A stretch of DNA of 34,081 bases from Lentisphaerota bacterium (lineage in GTDB: Bacteria > Verrucomicrobiota > Kiritimatiellia > JAAZAB01), in NCBI GenBank assembly GCA_012514555.1, contig JAAZAB010000501.1, forward strand, positions 1 through 34,081, given 5' to 3'. Position numbers and translations under genes: made by a program. Position 1 is the stretch's first letter, and each line of letters starts with the position of its first letter. Shown here piece by piece: positions 1 through 9,336 of the stretch. The notes beneath the pieces were generated by a model. The model saw only the letters and a program-made list of their open reading frames with translations, was not told the DNA's origin and searched no databases.

Positions 1-369
1 CGCGATGCGCTCAATGAACTGGCGGGCAATGCCGATCTTGCCAAAGCCCTCGCCGGTAACGACCGCGAAAGCGCCATGTCGTTGTTCAAGGCGTTTGCCA
101 TGTCCCACTCGGGCGTCTACTCGGTGTCGTGGATAGACGGAAAAAGCATCAGCCGGTTCGGGTACCCGCCCGAGAACAGCCTGGTGGATTTCGACCTGAA
201 CACTGACCCCTCCAACTCAGGCGCCCAGTGCGTAAAGTCAATCAAGGAAAAGAAAGAGCGCTCGTTTGAAGACATGCTCCTCGAAGGCGGCCGCGCGCGC
301 TTCACGATTGTCCCTGTGCATGGCGGCGGCGTTTTCCTGGGCGGGCTCCTGCTGATTCAGCGGCTCTGA
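1..369 (+). CDS. C-terminal part of a truncated protein (5' end outside window); possibly a sensory/Cache-like domain
   Basis: Frame 1 is open from base 1 (RDALNELAGNADLAKALAGNDRESAMSLFKAF...) through the listed 97 aa ORF to TGA at 367-369. SGVYSVSWIDGKSISRFGYPPENSLVDFDL resembles an extracytoplasmic sensor domain only weakly. Confidence 0.6.
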   Translation, partial: RDALNELAGNADLAKALAGNDRESAMSLFKAFAMSHSGVYSVSWIDGKSISRFGYPPENSLVDFDLNTDPSNSGAQCVKSIKEKKERSFEDMLLEGGRARFTIVPVHGGGVFLGGLLLIQRL

Positions 370-395
370 GCGCCTGCGCGGGCGCGGTTATGTTC

Positions 396-414
396 AACCC
401 GCAAAATCCGGGTT
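396..414. terminator. Hairpin between convergent genes (AACCCG-caaaatc-CGGGTT), possible bidirectional terminator
   Basis: Perfect 6-bp stem with 7-nt loop located between the + stop at 369 and the - stop at 414; no U-tract. Confidence 0.35.
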
Positions 415-2579
415 CAAGGCCCGCGCCGAGCCTGCCGGCGCAGGAGTTCCCGATTTGCGCTGTCATCAGTTTTCGGCCCGGCGCCGGCATCCAGTCTGAA
501 GCTGCACAGGCGCGACCCGCTTGAAAAATAGATGCGGCCGCCGAGAATATCGGCGCCGGCCATGATGGGCACGGGCGAGCGGGCCAGGATTTCCAGCGAA
601 TATCCGGCAGGATCAACCCTGGCGATGTTGTGCATGAACAGCACGTAGACTGAGCCGTCCGGGCCTCGCACCAGGTTCCGCGGTCCCTGCTGGTAGCTGA
701 ACGGTCCGAACCCGGCCTCCGTTTCAGCCTCATGCACGAGAACCCTGCGGGCCGGGTCAAACACGAAAAATCGCCGGGCATAGGACAGCTGGAGCGAATC
801 CCAGGGCTCAAAACCCGCAAGCCCGTAGACGAGCCCGCCAGGGCCCGGACACAGCTCCGAATACTCCTGGGCGCCGGGCAGCACGGGCGCCTGCCATTCG
901 ATCTTCCTGGTCCCGGCATCCATGATGTACAATACCGCCTCGTTCGCCTTCCTGACGCCGCCGGACCCCGGTCGGGTTGACGTGCCGCCGAGGAACCTGG
1001 AGCCCGCAATGGCCGCCATGCTCATCGTGGTGTGATCGGGAATCACGGCCGAGTGATCCAGGAGCTCGCGCGATCCGGACTGGATATCCCAGAAAAGAAG
1101 GCCGCCGCCTGTCCGGCCGTAGTCCGGGGCGCCGCCAAGGACGAGCGTCCGGCCGTCGGCGGTAATCAGAGCCTTGTGGGGTCGGTCGATTGTCGGGCTG
1201 CATCCGGTCAGGCGCATCGGGTTGGAATCCTTGTTTCCGATCTCGGTTCCCGTCCATGCGCGCGCCGTATCCCATTCGAGAAGATGTCCGCCCGGATACG
1301 CACCGACATACATCCGGCCGCCATGCGGCGTCATTGCGTTCCACTGCCGGAAGCCGGGGCGCCGCGTCCAGGAGTCCGCGCCAGGGTCGAAAATGAAGAA
1401 GTGTGATCCAGCATTTCCACAAATGGTGCCGTCGGGCGTCGCGGCTACGCCCATGATGAGCCCGCCCGCGGTGGAATAGTCGAAGCTCACGCGCTTCGTT
1501 CCGCCGCCGCGCGGGTCTTCGACGGCGAGCAGCCGATTTTCGAGGTCCAGCCCAACCACCCGCCGGCCGCCGGGGAGATTTCCGTGGAACAGGCCCTGGC
1601 TGCCCGTGACCTGCGGCTTTTCACGCATTCCCGGGCCGTCGCCTTCAATCCTGCGCGCTTCGCCCTTGTAGAACTCCATCCGCCCGCCCCGCGAGCGGCG
1701 GGAATGCACATAGACCCTGCCGTTCACTGCGCGGTAGACCAGCATCAAGCTCCGGCCCGGGCGCCCGGCACCGTCTTCCGGCGCAAAGGATTTTACCGAC
1801 CTTGTCAGCGGCTCGAACATGAGAACCTGCGAGTCCGCGAGGCCTACGCCCATGTAAATCCAGCCTGCGTCGTCGGCGGCAATGCTTCGCGGGTATTGCG
1901 CCCAGTCCCTCGGGTACAGGCGGCCGTAATCCTTGAGCTCGCGCGTTCCCGGATCGAAGGAGACAAGGCCGTTTTGCGGAAAGGTCGCGGACCAGATCAC
2001 GCCCCTGTCATCCTCGGTCATGCTCATGGCCATTTCAGGCGTCGTCTCCCGGTGAAAGGTGAACGCGCGCCGCACGGGATCGAACTCGCAGAAATACCCG
2101 CTGAAATGCGTGTACAGCTTGTTTGAGCTGGACAGAATGGAAGCGAACGCAGAGCCGCGGGGCTCGAATGGCATCGGGAACTGCTCGCTCGCGCCCGTGT
2201 CAGGGTCAATCATGAGCAGGGCATAGCCGCCCCGGCAGTCGCCCAACTGGACCAGCACAACATCGCGGCCGGCTCCGTCGGAGGTCGCAATCATGCCGAG
2301 GCATGATGCCGTTGGCGCGGCCATGCCGTGATCGGCAAAACCGTTCCCGAGCTCGACTGTGCCGGGGCGTTCCGGAGCCCTGGCTGAGACCGTCTTGATT
2401 GCGGGCGGCCCGGGGCGGAATATTCCGCGGGCCGCGGCCGCGTCGAGCCTGCCGGCGCAGGCCAGCGCTCCAATCATACACGCGGCCGCCCGGATCGCCG
2501 GCTTGCCGCGCCGCGCGGAGAATGCTTTCGCCCGTTCCGAAAGAGAAGCGCTGCGGCGCTGTTCGCGTGTGTGCCACAT
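414..2579 (-). CDS. Secreted two-module beta-propeller-like protein (A-B module order)
   Basis: Long ORF (listed 414..2684). ATG at 2579 (MWHTREQRR...) follows AAGGAG, and an Ala-rich hydrophobic stretch follows (signal-like). Repeated propeller motifs: FxxFDPxxR, DDAGWIYMGVG, PDGTICG, GGRIYFSSGSRLCSF. Homologous to the ORFs at 26162, 28294, 16656 and 19312. Confidence 0.8.
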   Translation of the reverse strand: MWHTREQRRSASLSERAKAFSARRGKPAIRAAACMIGALACAGRLDAAAARGIFRPGPPAIKTVSARAPERPGTVELGNGFADHGMAAPTASCLGMIATSDGAGRDVVLVQLGDCRGGYALLMIDPDTGASEQFPMPFEPRGSAFASILSSSNKLYTHFSGYFCEFDPVRRAFTFHRETTPEMAMSMTEDDRGVIWSATFPQNGLVSFDPGTRELKDYGRLYPRDWAQYPRSIAADDAGWIYMGVGLADSQVLMFEPLTRSVKSFAPEDGAGRPGRSLMLVYRAVNGRVYVHSRRSRGGRMEFYKGEARRIEGDGPGMREKPQVTGSQGLFHGNLPGGRRVVGLDLENRLLAVEDPRGGGTKRVSFDYSTAGGLIMGVAATPDGTICGNAGSHFFIFDPGADSWTRRPGFRQWNAMTPHGGRMYVGAYPGGHLLEWDTARAWTGTEIGNKDSNPMRLTGCSPTIDRPHKALITADGRTLVLGGAPDYGRTGGGLLFWDIQSGSRELLDHSAVIPDHTTMSMAAIAGSRFLGGTSTRPGSGGVRKANEAVLYIMDAGTRKIEWQAPVLPGAQEYSELCPGPGGLVYGLAGFEPWDSLQLSYARRFFVFDPARRVLVHEAETEAGFGPFSYQQGPRNLVRGPDGSVYVLFMHNIARVDPAGYSLEILARSPVPIMAGADILGGRIYFSSGSRLCSFRLDAGAGPKTDDSANRELLRRQARRGP

Positions 2580-2616
2580 GCGGTCATGATCTCCTTGATC
2601 TTTTCGGCAAAGCCGG

Positions 2617-5600
2617 CTATTCCCATTCCACGACCAGCATGTCGTGCACTTCGAAATCGCGAAGCAGGGCCGTGACGCCGCCATTGCCGGCAGTGAACTT
2701 TACGGCCGTCTTTGTGTCCGGGTAGAAAATGCTTTTCACCGTTTTGCCGGCGTCAGGATTCACGGCCAGCCTGGGCGCTTTCACCAGCGGCAGCCTGGCG
2801 TCGTAGTTGAGCAGGTGCACCATCATGCGGTTATGCCCAGGCTGGCTGCGCAGTGTGACCTCCGTTTCCAGACCCACGCCCGTGATTTCCGCGGGCAGCG
2901 CCGCATTCCGGAACGCAAGCCCGCCCGCAACCATGGCGGCGAGCAGCTCGCGCACGTTCGGCCAGAAATCCTTGCGATTGGGCGCCATCTCCCACTCCGA
3001 ATCAACATGGCACAGCCCGGGATAGATCGGAGTCCAGAAGTAGCAGAGCCCTTCGCCGAACCTGTTGGCGATCAGCGCCGGATCGCCGTTGGCGAACCTT
3101 GCCAGCGTTTCCGCGGAGCCCGGCTTAACCTTGTCATAGCCCAGGGGCATGTCGTACTCGCAAGCGGTTTCCGGTCCGATTCCCGGCAGCAGGGGCGTTG
3201 CCGCGGCCGCGGTCTTGTACGTGCCGATGGACTTGACCGGCTTGATGCCGCGCAGCACATGATGCTGCACTCCGGGGCGGTCCATGCTTGATTCCACGGG
3301 CGCGGGCAGAGCCCCGTGCTTGAAACGCATCGTATCGTTTTCCGCGGGCTTTGTTACGCCGGCAAAGCCGGCATAGTCCGCGCCAAACACGTCGGCCAGC
3401 AGGTAATTCTTTCGCGGCGCCGGCTTCCGGTCAAAGAGCGTGCTTGATCCGCCCGCAATGAGAACCCCGCCCTTGTTTACCCAGTCTCGGACCATTCCCG
3501 CCTGCGCGTCACTGAGCATCTTGACGTCGGCCATTACGAGCACCTTGTAGCGCGCGAGTTTTTTGGGCGACAGGGTTTCGGCCCAGATGACGTCCGCGGG
3601 AACCTGGGACTGCTGCAGGGCGGTCCAGAGCGAAGACTGATGCTGCAGCCAGCGGCCGCCAAGGGAGGAGGCCTCGTCGAACATGCACGCCGTGCTCTCG
3701 CTGCAGAGCTGGGCCACGTTGGCGGCCGACTCGGGAATTGCCAGGTACTCCCTGATGCCGGCCGCCTTCTGGAAAATGGCCCGGAAGCTGTCCCAGCGCG
3801 TGGCGTCCCATGTCCAGTTCGCGCCGGTATTGTATTTGAATATGTGCTCCAGCGCAAAGTTGTAGAAGCATTCCCCGTGCATGAGATGCTGGGCAAACCC
3901 GCGTATCTCGTGGGCCGGCGACGGCGTGTACCAGTTGTAGAACTCGCACATCACAGGCCGGGCTTCCCCGTCCTTATACATTTCCATCAGGAACGCGTTA
4001 TCGCGGCCGAAACACTGGTAGGTTTCCGGCCCATTCACCGTGATCGTATCCCCTGCCGGGCCGGTAAGGCCGATGTACGACGCAAAATGCGACCCCGACA
4101 CGCTGAATGTGAACACGCACCCTTTCCTAAGGCCGCGCAGCCAGTCCTGCGTCTCGCCCCAGTAGTCCAGTATCCGCTCAGCCCCGAATTCGAGGCAGTC
4201 CGTTGACGCGTTCATGCTCTCGGCCATGCTTTCTCTGAACCGCGCATCCTTCGGCGGCAGAACGAAATCGGCGCCCAGCCCCAGCTTGGCGCGGAAATCG
4301 GGCCCGTATTTCTTTGTCAGCCATTCGTAGAAATCGCCCGCCGTGGCCTTGATCCCGGGATATGTCTCCTCGCTCCAGAACCCGACGAAGGCGGGCATGT
4401 CCCGGAGCTTCGCCAGCACCAAGTCGCCAGAAGCCTTCTCGACTCCGGACTGGGGATTGTCCCCGTAATACGGCGCGCGGTACGGAAAGGTGTTCACGGG
4501 CAGAACGTCTATCCAGATCAGGCCCAAGTCCCCGGCAGCCTCGACCAGGCGAGCGTACTGGTCCGGGTCCGCATCCTGGTCGCCCCAGGCATTGTGGACG
4601 CCGGTGAATCCTGCTTCCACAAGGTACGGCAGAAGCGTGTTCCCGTCCTCTTTGAACGACGGCGGCATGAGTATGCCCATCGCGCGGCCGGCCAGCGCAT
4701 TGTGGTTGCGGGTAAGCGCATAGTAGGAATCCTTTGACGACAGGAAATCCGGCTGGCTGACTCCGGGCTCGGCGCGGCCACCCGCCTTGATCCCGGCAAT
4801 GGCCAGCTCGCTGTGCCGCTTCAGCCCGAGCCCCTGGGGGGTCGCATAGATGTTGGCAATAGCGGCGCCGCCCGGCCTGCGGGTCCTGGGAAAGTCGTTG
4901 GTGGATGCCGCGAGCGCCTCAAGCGGCGGCAGCGCCGAGGCGTCCCCGATATGGCCCAGCGCGCGCAGCGCCGTGGTCATCCGCCCGCGCTGCTCGCCGA
5001 TGCGCGCATCGTTCTCGGACAGTATCTTCAGCAGGACCGGAACCGCGGACCTGGCCTTGAGCCAGCCGGCGGACATGATGGCGTTTTCCGCAATGAACGG
5101 ATGCGGATCCCGGAGAAGGGCGACGATCGCTTTTTCAGCACGCGCATCCCCGATCTGGCCCAGCGCCTGGATCGCCCGGCTCTTGACGCGAACATCCGCA
5201 CTGCCGAGAAGGCCGAGCAATGCCGGAACAGCCTCTTTGGACTGCATCCAGCCCAGGCCGAGTATTGCTTCAACGCGGACGTTTTCGTTCCCGTCGGAAA
5301 GCGCGGCAACAAGGGCTTTGGCTGATTTCGGGTCGCCGATGCGTCCCAGTTCGCGCACCGCGTCGAGCCTTTCGGCCGCATTGGTTGAGGCGGCGCCCGC
5401 GATCAGTCCGGGGACTTTCCCGGAGTCGGCCCGCCGCTCCGCCGCGAGGCGCTCGGCCTTTGCTTTTCTCAAAAGGGGGCGCAGCTCGCCTATCAATGCG
5501 TCCGCGCGCTTTTTCACCGTGGCAAGGCGCTCAGCCGGGAGAAGCCTTTCGGCAACCGCGCCTTTGGATTCCGCGGGCTTGTCGGCCAGCAGTTCGTCTA

Positions 5601-6591
5601 TGCTCATCCGCGCTATCCGGGAACGCGCCTTTTCAGTTTCCTTTTCAGCGTTGGCGTTCAGCCGCGCCAAATCCCTGGCAAGAGCGCTGATTTCCGATTT
5701 GGCCGCGCCGCGTTTTGCCTCGGGCACAAAGTCGCTCATGTACTGCAGCATGAGCATCCGGCTTTCCAGCGCAATCGCCATGCTGTTGCGCAAGCCGGGA
5801 ATAAGGCCCGGGCCCGAATCCGGCCCGCGCTCGTTCAAGGTCCAGTTCCACAGCGCCTCCCGGCGCAGAAAGTCTTTGTCCGCCTCCGACTGGCGCTTCG
5901 CCTTTTCGGAATCGGAGAGTTTTGGCGCCGCGGCGAGCCATTCCACGCATTTCAGAAGCACCCGGCGCTCCGTGCCCTGCATGGCATTCGACACCGCATC
6001 CATCCCGATGAATGCTCCGAATATCAGGTACCGCCCTCCGTAGACCTCGCCGTAGACCGCCACCGGGTCATCGCCGCTGACCGCGAACACCTTGCCCAGG
6101 GGCCCGACCTTCACCACCAGGTGGTCCCAGCCGCCGGGACAGAACGGCTTGTCTATCGCCTTTGCAAGCTCGCTATCGCCAAAGGCTGAAACGTACGGAC
6201 CGTTGACCCTGTTGAAGGTGGCGCCAACCTGCGGGAATATCGGCCGGTTCCCGGTGCGAACGTACCCGCTGCGAAAGGCCCCGGCAAGAATGCCGCCGCC
6301 GCCGGCCGCGTATTTCACCAGGCTCCGGCGCGCGTTGAAATCGGCGAAGTTGATCGCATTCCAGCCGCCGGGCAGAAACAGCGCGTCCAGCCCGGCCAGC
6401 TTGGAGTCGTCCGACAAATCCTTGCCCTTGAGAATAATTGTCTGCCAGCCGTCTTCCTGGAGGGTTTTGAGCATTCCGTCCGTTATCTGCGAGCGCGCAT
6501 CGTGCCAAAGCCCAACGGTCTTGCCCCACCCCGCGGCGCAGCAGAGGAAGAATGATAGGAACAACGTGGTTTTCAGTATGTTCATGGGCAA
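2617..6591 (-). CDS. Secreted giant: GATase/BPL_N-like N-terminal domain + HEAT repeats + GH42-like TIM barrel and trimerisation-like domain
   Basis: 1324 aa. Signal peptide NILKTTLFLSFFLCCAAGWG; LPGGWNAINF...GGGGILAGAF (GATase/BPL_N-like); five ~31-aa HEAT units (VRELGRIGDPKSAKALVAALSD...); GFWSEE, LVMADVKMLSDAQAGMVRDWVNKGGVLIAGG (beta-galactosidase trimerisation-like). Start is TTG 6591 (7 nt after AAGGAG) or ATG 6585. Confidence 0.82.
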   Translation of the reverse strand: MPMNILKTTLFLSFFLCCAAGWGKTVGLWHDARSQITDGMLKTLQEDGWQTIILKGKDLSDDSKLAGLDALFLPGGWNAINFADFNARRSLVKYAAGGGGILAGAFRSGYVRTGNRPIFPQVGATFNRVNGPYVSAFGDSELAKAIDKPFCPGGWDHLVVKVGPLGKVFAVSGDDPVAVYGEVYGGRYLIFGAFIGMDAVSNAMQGTERRVLLKCVEWLAAAPKLSDSEKAKRQSEADKDFLRREALWNWTLNERGPDSGPGLIPGLRNSMAIALESRMLMLQYMSDFVPEAKRGAAKSEISALARDLARLNANAEKETEKARSRIARMSIDELLADKPAESKGAVAERLLPAERLATVKKRADALIGELRPLLRKAKAERLAAERRADSGKVPGLIAGAASTNAAERLDAVRELGRIGDPKSAKALVAALSDGNENVRVEAILGLGWMQSKEAVPALLGLLGSADVRVKSRAIQALGQIGDARAEKAIVALLRDPHPFIAENAIMSAGWLKARSAVPVLLKILSENDARIGEQRGRMTTALRALGHIGDASALPPLEALAASTNDFPRTRRPGGAAIANIYATPQGLGLKRHSELAIAGIKAGGRAEPGVSQPDFLSSKDSYYALTRNHNALAGRAMGILMPPSFKEDGNTLLPYLVEAGFTGVHNAWGDQDADPDQYARLVEAAGDLGLIWIDVLPVNTFPYRAPYYGDNPQSGVEKASGDLVLAKLRDMPAFVGFWSEETYPGIKATAGDFYEWLTKKYGPDFRAKLGLGADFVLPPKDARFRESMAESMNASTDCLEFGAERILDYWGETQDWLRGLRKGCVFTFSVSGSHFASYIGLTGPAGDTITVNGPETYQCFGRDNAFLMEMYKDGEARPVMCEFYNWYTPSPAHEIRGFAQHLMHGECFYNFALEHIFKYNTGANWTWDATRWDSFRAIFQKAAGIREYLAIPESAANVAQLCSESTACMFDEASSLGGRWLQHQSSLWTALQQSQVPADVIWAETLSPKKLARYKVLVMADVKMLSDAQAGMVRDWVNKGGVLIAGGSSTLFDRKPAPRKNYLLADVFGADYAGFAGVTKPAENDTMRFKHGALPAPVESSMDRPGVQHHVLRGIKPVKSIGTYKTAAAATPLLPGIGPETACEYDMPLGYDKVKPGSAETLARFANGDPALIANRFGEGLCYFWTPIYPGLCHVDSEWEMAPNRKDFWPNVRELLAAMVAGGLAFRNAALPAEITGVGLETEVTLRSQPGHNRMMVHLLNYDARLPLVKAPRLAVNPDAGKTVKSIFYPDTKTAVKFTAGNGGVTALLRDFEVHDMLVVEWE

Positions 6592-6711
6592 TGAGTTTCT
6601 CCTTTCATATGTTCTCTAAATAGCGCGGCAACGGGGGCGTTTCGTACAAGCGCCCGTTCTTGCGCCTGCTGCCCGGAGGACAGCCGAACACGGCCGCGCA
6701 CGCGCATGACG

Positions 6712-6741
6712 CTCCGGCATGGATGACAGCGGGCGCCGGAG
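6712..6741 (-). terminator. Hairpin CTCCGGC...GCCGGAG just downstream of the M55 gene; terminator-like or processing element
   Basis: Perfect 7-bp inverted repeat immediately 3' of the stop at 6748; no clear U-tract. Confidence 0.3.
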
Positions 6742-6747
6742 TCCGCA

Positions 6748-7596
6748 TCAGCTTTTGCCTTTATCAACCCTGGGCGGATCAATTGGAATGGCCTTCAGCA
6801 GGGCTATGATGCTCGTTGGGTGCGACCCGGTCAGGGTTGTGGCCGGATTGGCCCCGTTTGGCCTGTAATGCTTGATCATTTCAAACGGAGGCTTGAGCGG
6901 TATGATGCCGAACGGCTCGCCGGCGGCGCGCCGGACGGCGCGCTCGGCGCCGGCGCGGATCAGTTTTCGGGCGCGCACCGGATGGATGTGAATTGCGGAC
7001 GTGTTGCGGGCCGCATACTGCGCGGCATCGCACTCGTCGCCGCGCCCGGGCGTTATGCCGCGCTTCACCTCAACGGCTTCAATGCCCGGGACCAAGGCCC
7101 CGGCCTCGCTGCAGAACGCGCGGTCGCCGGAGCCGAAAATGGAGCGCACGCCCAGCTCGCTGGCGCACATGGCAAGCTGGCCGAACTCCCCGACCGGCGT
7201 GCCGTTTATCGTGTATTCGAACTTGGCCATGCTGCCGGTGTGCGCAAGGTGCGCGTATTCCGTGCGCGACATCGCGTGCTGCCCCACCCACGCAATGGCG
7301 TCAAATGTCCGGTCAAGCAGGTACGGGTAGCCCTGGGGCATGCCGCGCATCAGCTCGGCCCGCTCGTCCAGCCGCAGCGGGTCTATGGCGCCGCCGTGCC
7401 CGTCATGAACCAGGAATTCAACAGCGCCCGCGGCGGCAAACCCTTCTATTGCCGCGTTGACCTCAAACGTCAGCAGTTCCCTGCACACATCGAAATAGCG
7501 GCCGTTCGCGTAACACCAGTCCAGGGAATTCATCACGCCGGCCACGCCCTCAGCGTCCGTCATTATGTATATCTTTTTCACGCTTCCGCCTTTCAC
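6748..7596 (-). CDS. M55 family D-aminopeptidase (DppA-like)
   Basis: TDAEGVAG, HDGHGG, VGQHAMS, LAHTG, GTPVGEFGQLA correspond to the metal-ligand and active-site motifs of the M55/DppA family. Start GTG 7596 overlaps the upstream TAG; internal GTG at 7581 (VKKIYIMTDAEG) is also plausible. Confidence 0.9.
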   Translation of the reverse strand: MKGGSVKKIYIMTDAEGVAGVMNSLDWCYANGRYFDVCRELLTFEVNAAIEGFAAAGAVEFLVHDGHGGAIDPLRLDERAELMRGMPQGYPYLLDRTFDAIAWVGQHAMSRTEYAHLAHTGSMAKFEYTINGTPVGEFGQLAMCASELGVRSIFGSGDRAFCSEAGALVPGIEAVEVKRGITPGRGDECDAAQYAARNTSAIHIHPVRARKLIRAGAERAVRRAAGEPFGIIPLKPPFEMIKHYRPNGANPATTLTGSHPTSIIALLKAIPIDPPRVDKGKS

Positions 7597-8393
7597 TAAA
7601 GCTGCCTGATTTTCCCGCCCGCCCGCTTGATGGCAACCCGGGCGGCAATCCGCATGGGCTCGACAAGGGGAACGGGAATATCATTGTCCCGGAGAACCAG
7701 CGGCACCTCCGTGCAGCCGGCGACAATGCCGCGGGCGCCCCTCCGGATCAGGGCAAAGGCCTCGGCAAGAATGGCCTTGCGCGGCGCGCCGCAGGTGACG
7801 CCGGCCTTGATCCCGCCGTAGATGGCGTTCATCACGCGGTCCTGCCCGCCGCGGTCCGGCGTCAGGACCGAAATTCCCACCGCTTTGAAGGCGTCGTGGA
7901 AAATCCCGGTATTGACCGTCCCTGATGTTGCGATGAGGCCAATCTTCCGGATCGCGGGGCGCCTTTTCCTCACGTCCGCCGCCGTTTCATCGAGGATGTT
8001 GATGATCGGTATCGGCGACCGCGCCGCAACGTCGCGGTAGAAATAGTGGGCCGTGATGCATGGAATGACGGCGAAATCCGCTCCCGCCCGGCGCATTGCC
8101 TTTGCCGTCCGGATCAGCATGGGCAGGGGGCTCGGGCCGTTTCCGAGGATATGGGCCACCCGGTCCGGCATCTGAGGGAAGGAACAGACGACAACGGGGA
8201 CATGATCCTGGTCCCGGACGGCGTCTTCCGACTTCACGAGCAGGCTGAAAAAAAGGCTCGTGGCCTCAGGCCCCATTCCGCCCATCACGCCGATCGTCAG
8301 AAAGCGGGGCATGCCGTCATCCGCCGGTTGCCCGGACTGTGTGCCGCGTGTTTTATTGACTTTCCTCACAACGCATTTTCCCCCTTTGTACAA
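7596..8393 (-). CDS. Aspartate/glutamate racemase family protein
   Basis: IGVMGGMGPEAT, VIPCITAHYF and VAGCTEVPLVL motifs of the Asp/Glu racemase family (two catalytic Cys). True start probably inside the ORF (GTG near 8370 or later). Confidence 0.88.
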   Translation of the reverse strand: MYKGGKCVVRKVNKTRGTQSGQPADDGMPRFLTIGVMGGMGPEATSLFFSLLVKSEDAVRDQDHVPVVVCSFPQMPDRVAHILGNGPSPLPMLIRTAKAMRRAGADFAVIPCITAHYFYRDVAARSPIPIINILDETAADVRKRRPAIRKIGLIATSGTVNTGIFHDAFKAVGISVLTPDRGGQDRVMNAIYGGIKAGVTCGAPRKAILAEAFALIRRGARGIVAGCTEVPLVLRDNDIPVPLVEPMRIAARVAIKRAGGKIRQL

Positions 8394-9336
8394 GCCGTAA
8401 CAGCATGGTTCCCGGCCCGTGTATGAAAGCCCGCCGCACAGCCTTCCGGAACAGGCTGAACCGGACCTTGAACGGAAGGCGCCTGTCGAGCTTGAGTATC
8501 ATGCTCATCGTCGAGTCGTCCACGGCGCAGCTCATGTGCCGGTAGTGATTCACAAGTATATCCCTTGCCACCTTCCGCAGCGCGGCGTTGTTTTTCTTCC
8601 CGGGGTTTTCCGAGTATTCGACGAGGCGCCGCAGAACCCGCGACAGGTTCGAGATGCGCTCTTCAGGGACGCTGCCGCGCATGATCGAAAGCTCGTTGTC
8701 CGCCCGGTAATGGTAATACCCCCGGCCGCCGTAGAATATGCCACGGGCCCGGCTCATTGCCATGAAATTGAACAGCAGGTCCTCGCCGATGTAGAGGCTC
8801 TCGTCGAATCGAATGCCTTCGCGCTTGAGCAGCGCCGCGGAATACAGCTTGTTCCAGACAACGGAATTGTCCTTGAACACCACCGCCTCGAACTCTATAT
8901 GCCCGCGCCGCTTCAGGCCCGCCATCCTGAATTCGCGCTCCCGCCCGCCGCGGAGCCGCATGGCTTTGCCTATGACGATCTCGGCGCCCGAGGCGGCCGC
9001 GTCGCCGAGCAGGTTCGCAATCCAGTCCGGCGAAATCCAGTCGTCGCTGTCCGCAAACAAGATGCAGTCGCCCGCGGCATTGTCAATACCCCTGTTGCGG
9101 CAGAAGGAAACGCGCCTGTTTTCGGAATTCCTGAAATAGCGGAAGCGCCTGTCCCTGCCCGCATAACTTTCGGCGACGGCGCCGCTCCCGTCGGCGCTGC
9201 AGTCGTCAACCATGAGGACCTCGAAGTTCGCGTGGGACGAGGCGGCAATGCTGTCCAGCGCCAGGGCGAGCGTCGCCCGGGAATTGTGGAACGGCACAAT
9301 CACGCTTACCTTCGCCGCCTGCGCCGGGCTCATCAT
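8353..9336 (-). CDS. Family 2 glycosyltransferase
   Basis: VSVIVPFHNSRATLALALDSIAASSHANFEVLMVDDCSADGS, GIDNAAGDCILFADSDDW (GT-A fold, DxD). ATG 9336 overlaps the upstream TGA (ATGA). Confidence 0.92.
   Translation of the reverse strand: MMSPAQAAKVSVIVPFHNSRATLALALDSIAASSHANFEVLMVDDCSADGSGAVAESYAGRDRRFRYFRNSENRRVSFCRNRGIDNAAGDCILFADSDDWISPDWIANLLGDAAASGAEIVIGKAMRLRGGREREFRMAGLKRRGHIEFEAVVFKDNSVVWNKLYSAALLKREGIRFDESLYIGEDLLFNFMAMSRARGIFYGGRGYYHYRADNELSIMRGSVPEERISNLSRVLRRLVEYSENPGKKNNAALRKVARDILVNHYRHMSCAVDDSTMSMILKLDRRLPFKVRFSLFRKAVRRAFIHGPGTMLLRLVQRGKMRCEESQ

Noticed and set aside
302-1009. 235 aa and other nested minus-strand ORFs inside the 756 aa gene
   Set aside because: Out-of-frame Arg/Pro/Ser-rich translations; no independent support.
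4880-5400. Periodic ~93-nt similarity considered as a DNA tandem repeat or CRISPR-like array
   Set aside because: Explained by HEAT-repeat coding units in the 1324 aa gene (and 24190-24690 in its paralog); not identical repeats, no spacers.
4850-6043. 397 aa plus-strand ORF antisense to the 1324 aa gene
   Set aside because: Low-complexity Ser/Ala/Arg-rich shadow ORF typical of high-GC coding DNA; the opposite strand encodes a convincing signal-peptide/HEAT protein.
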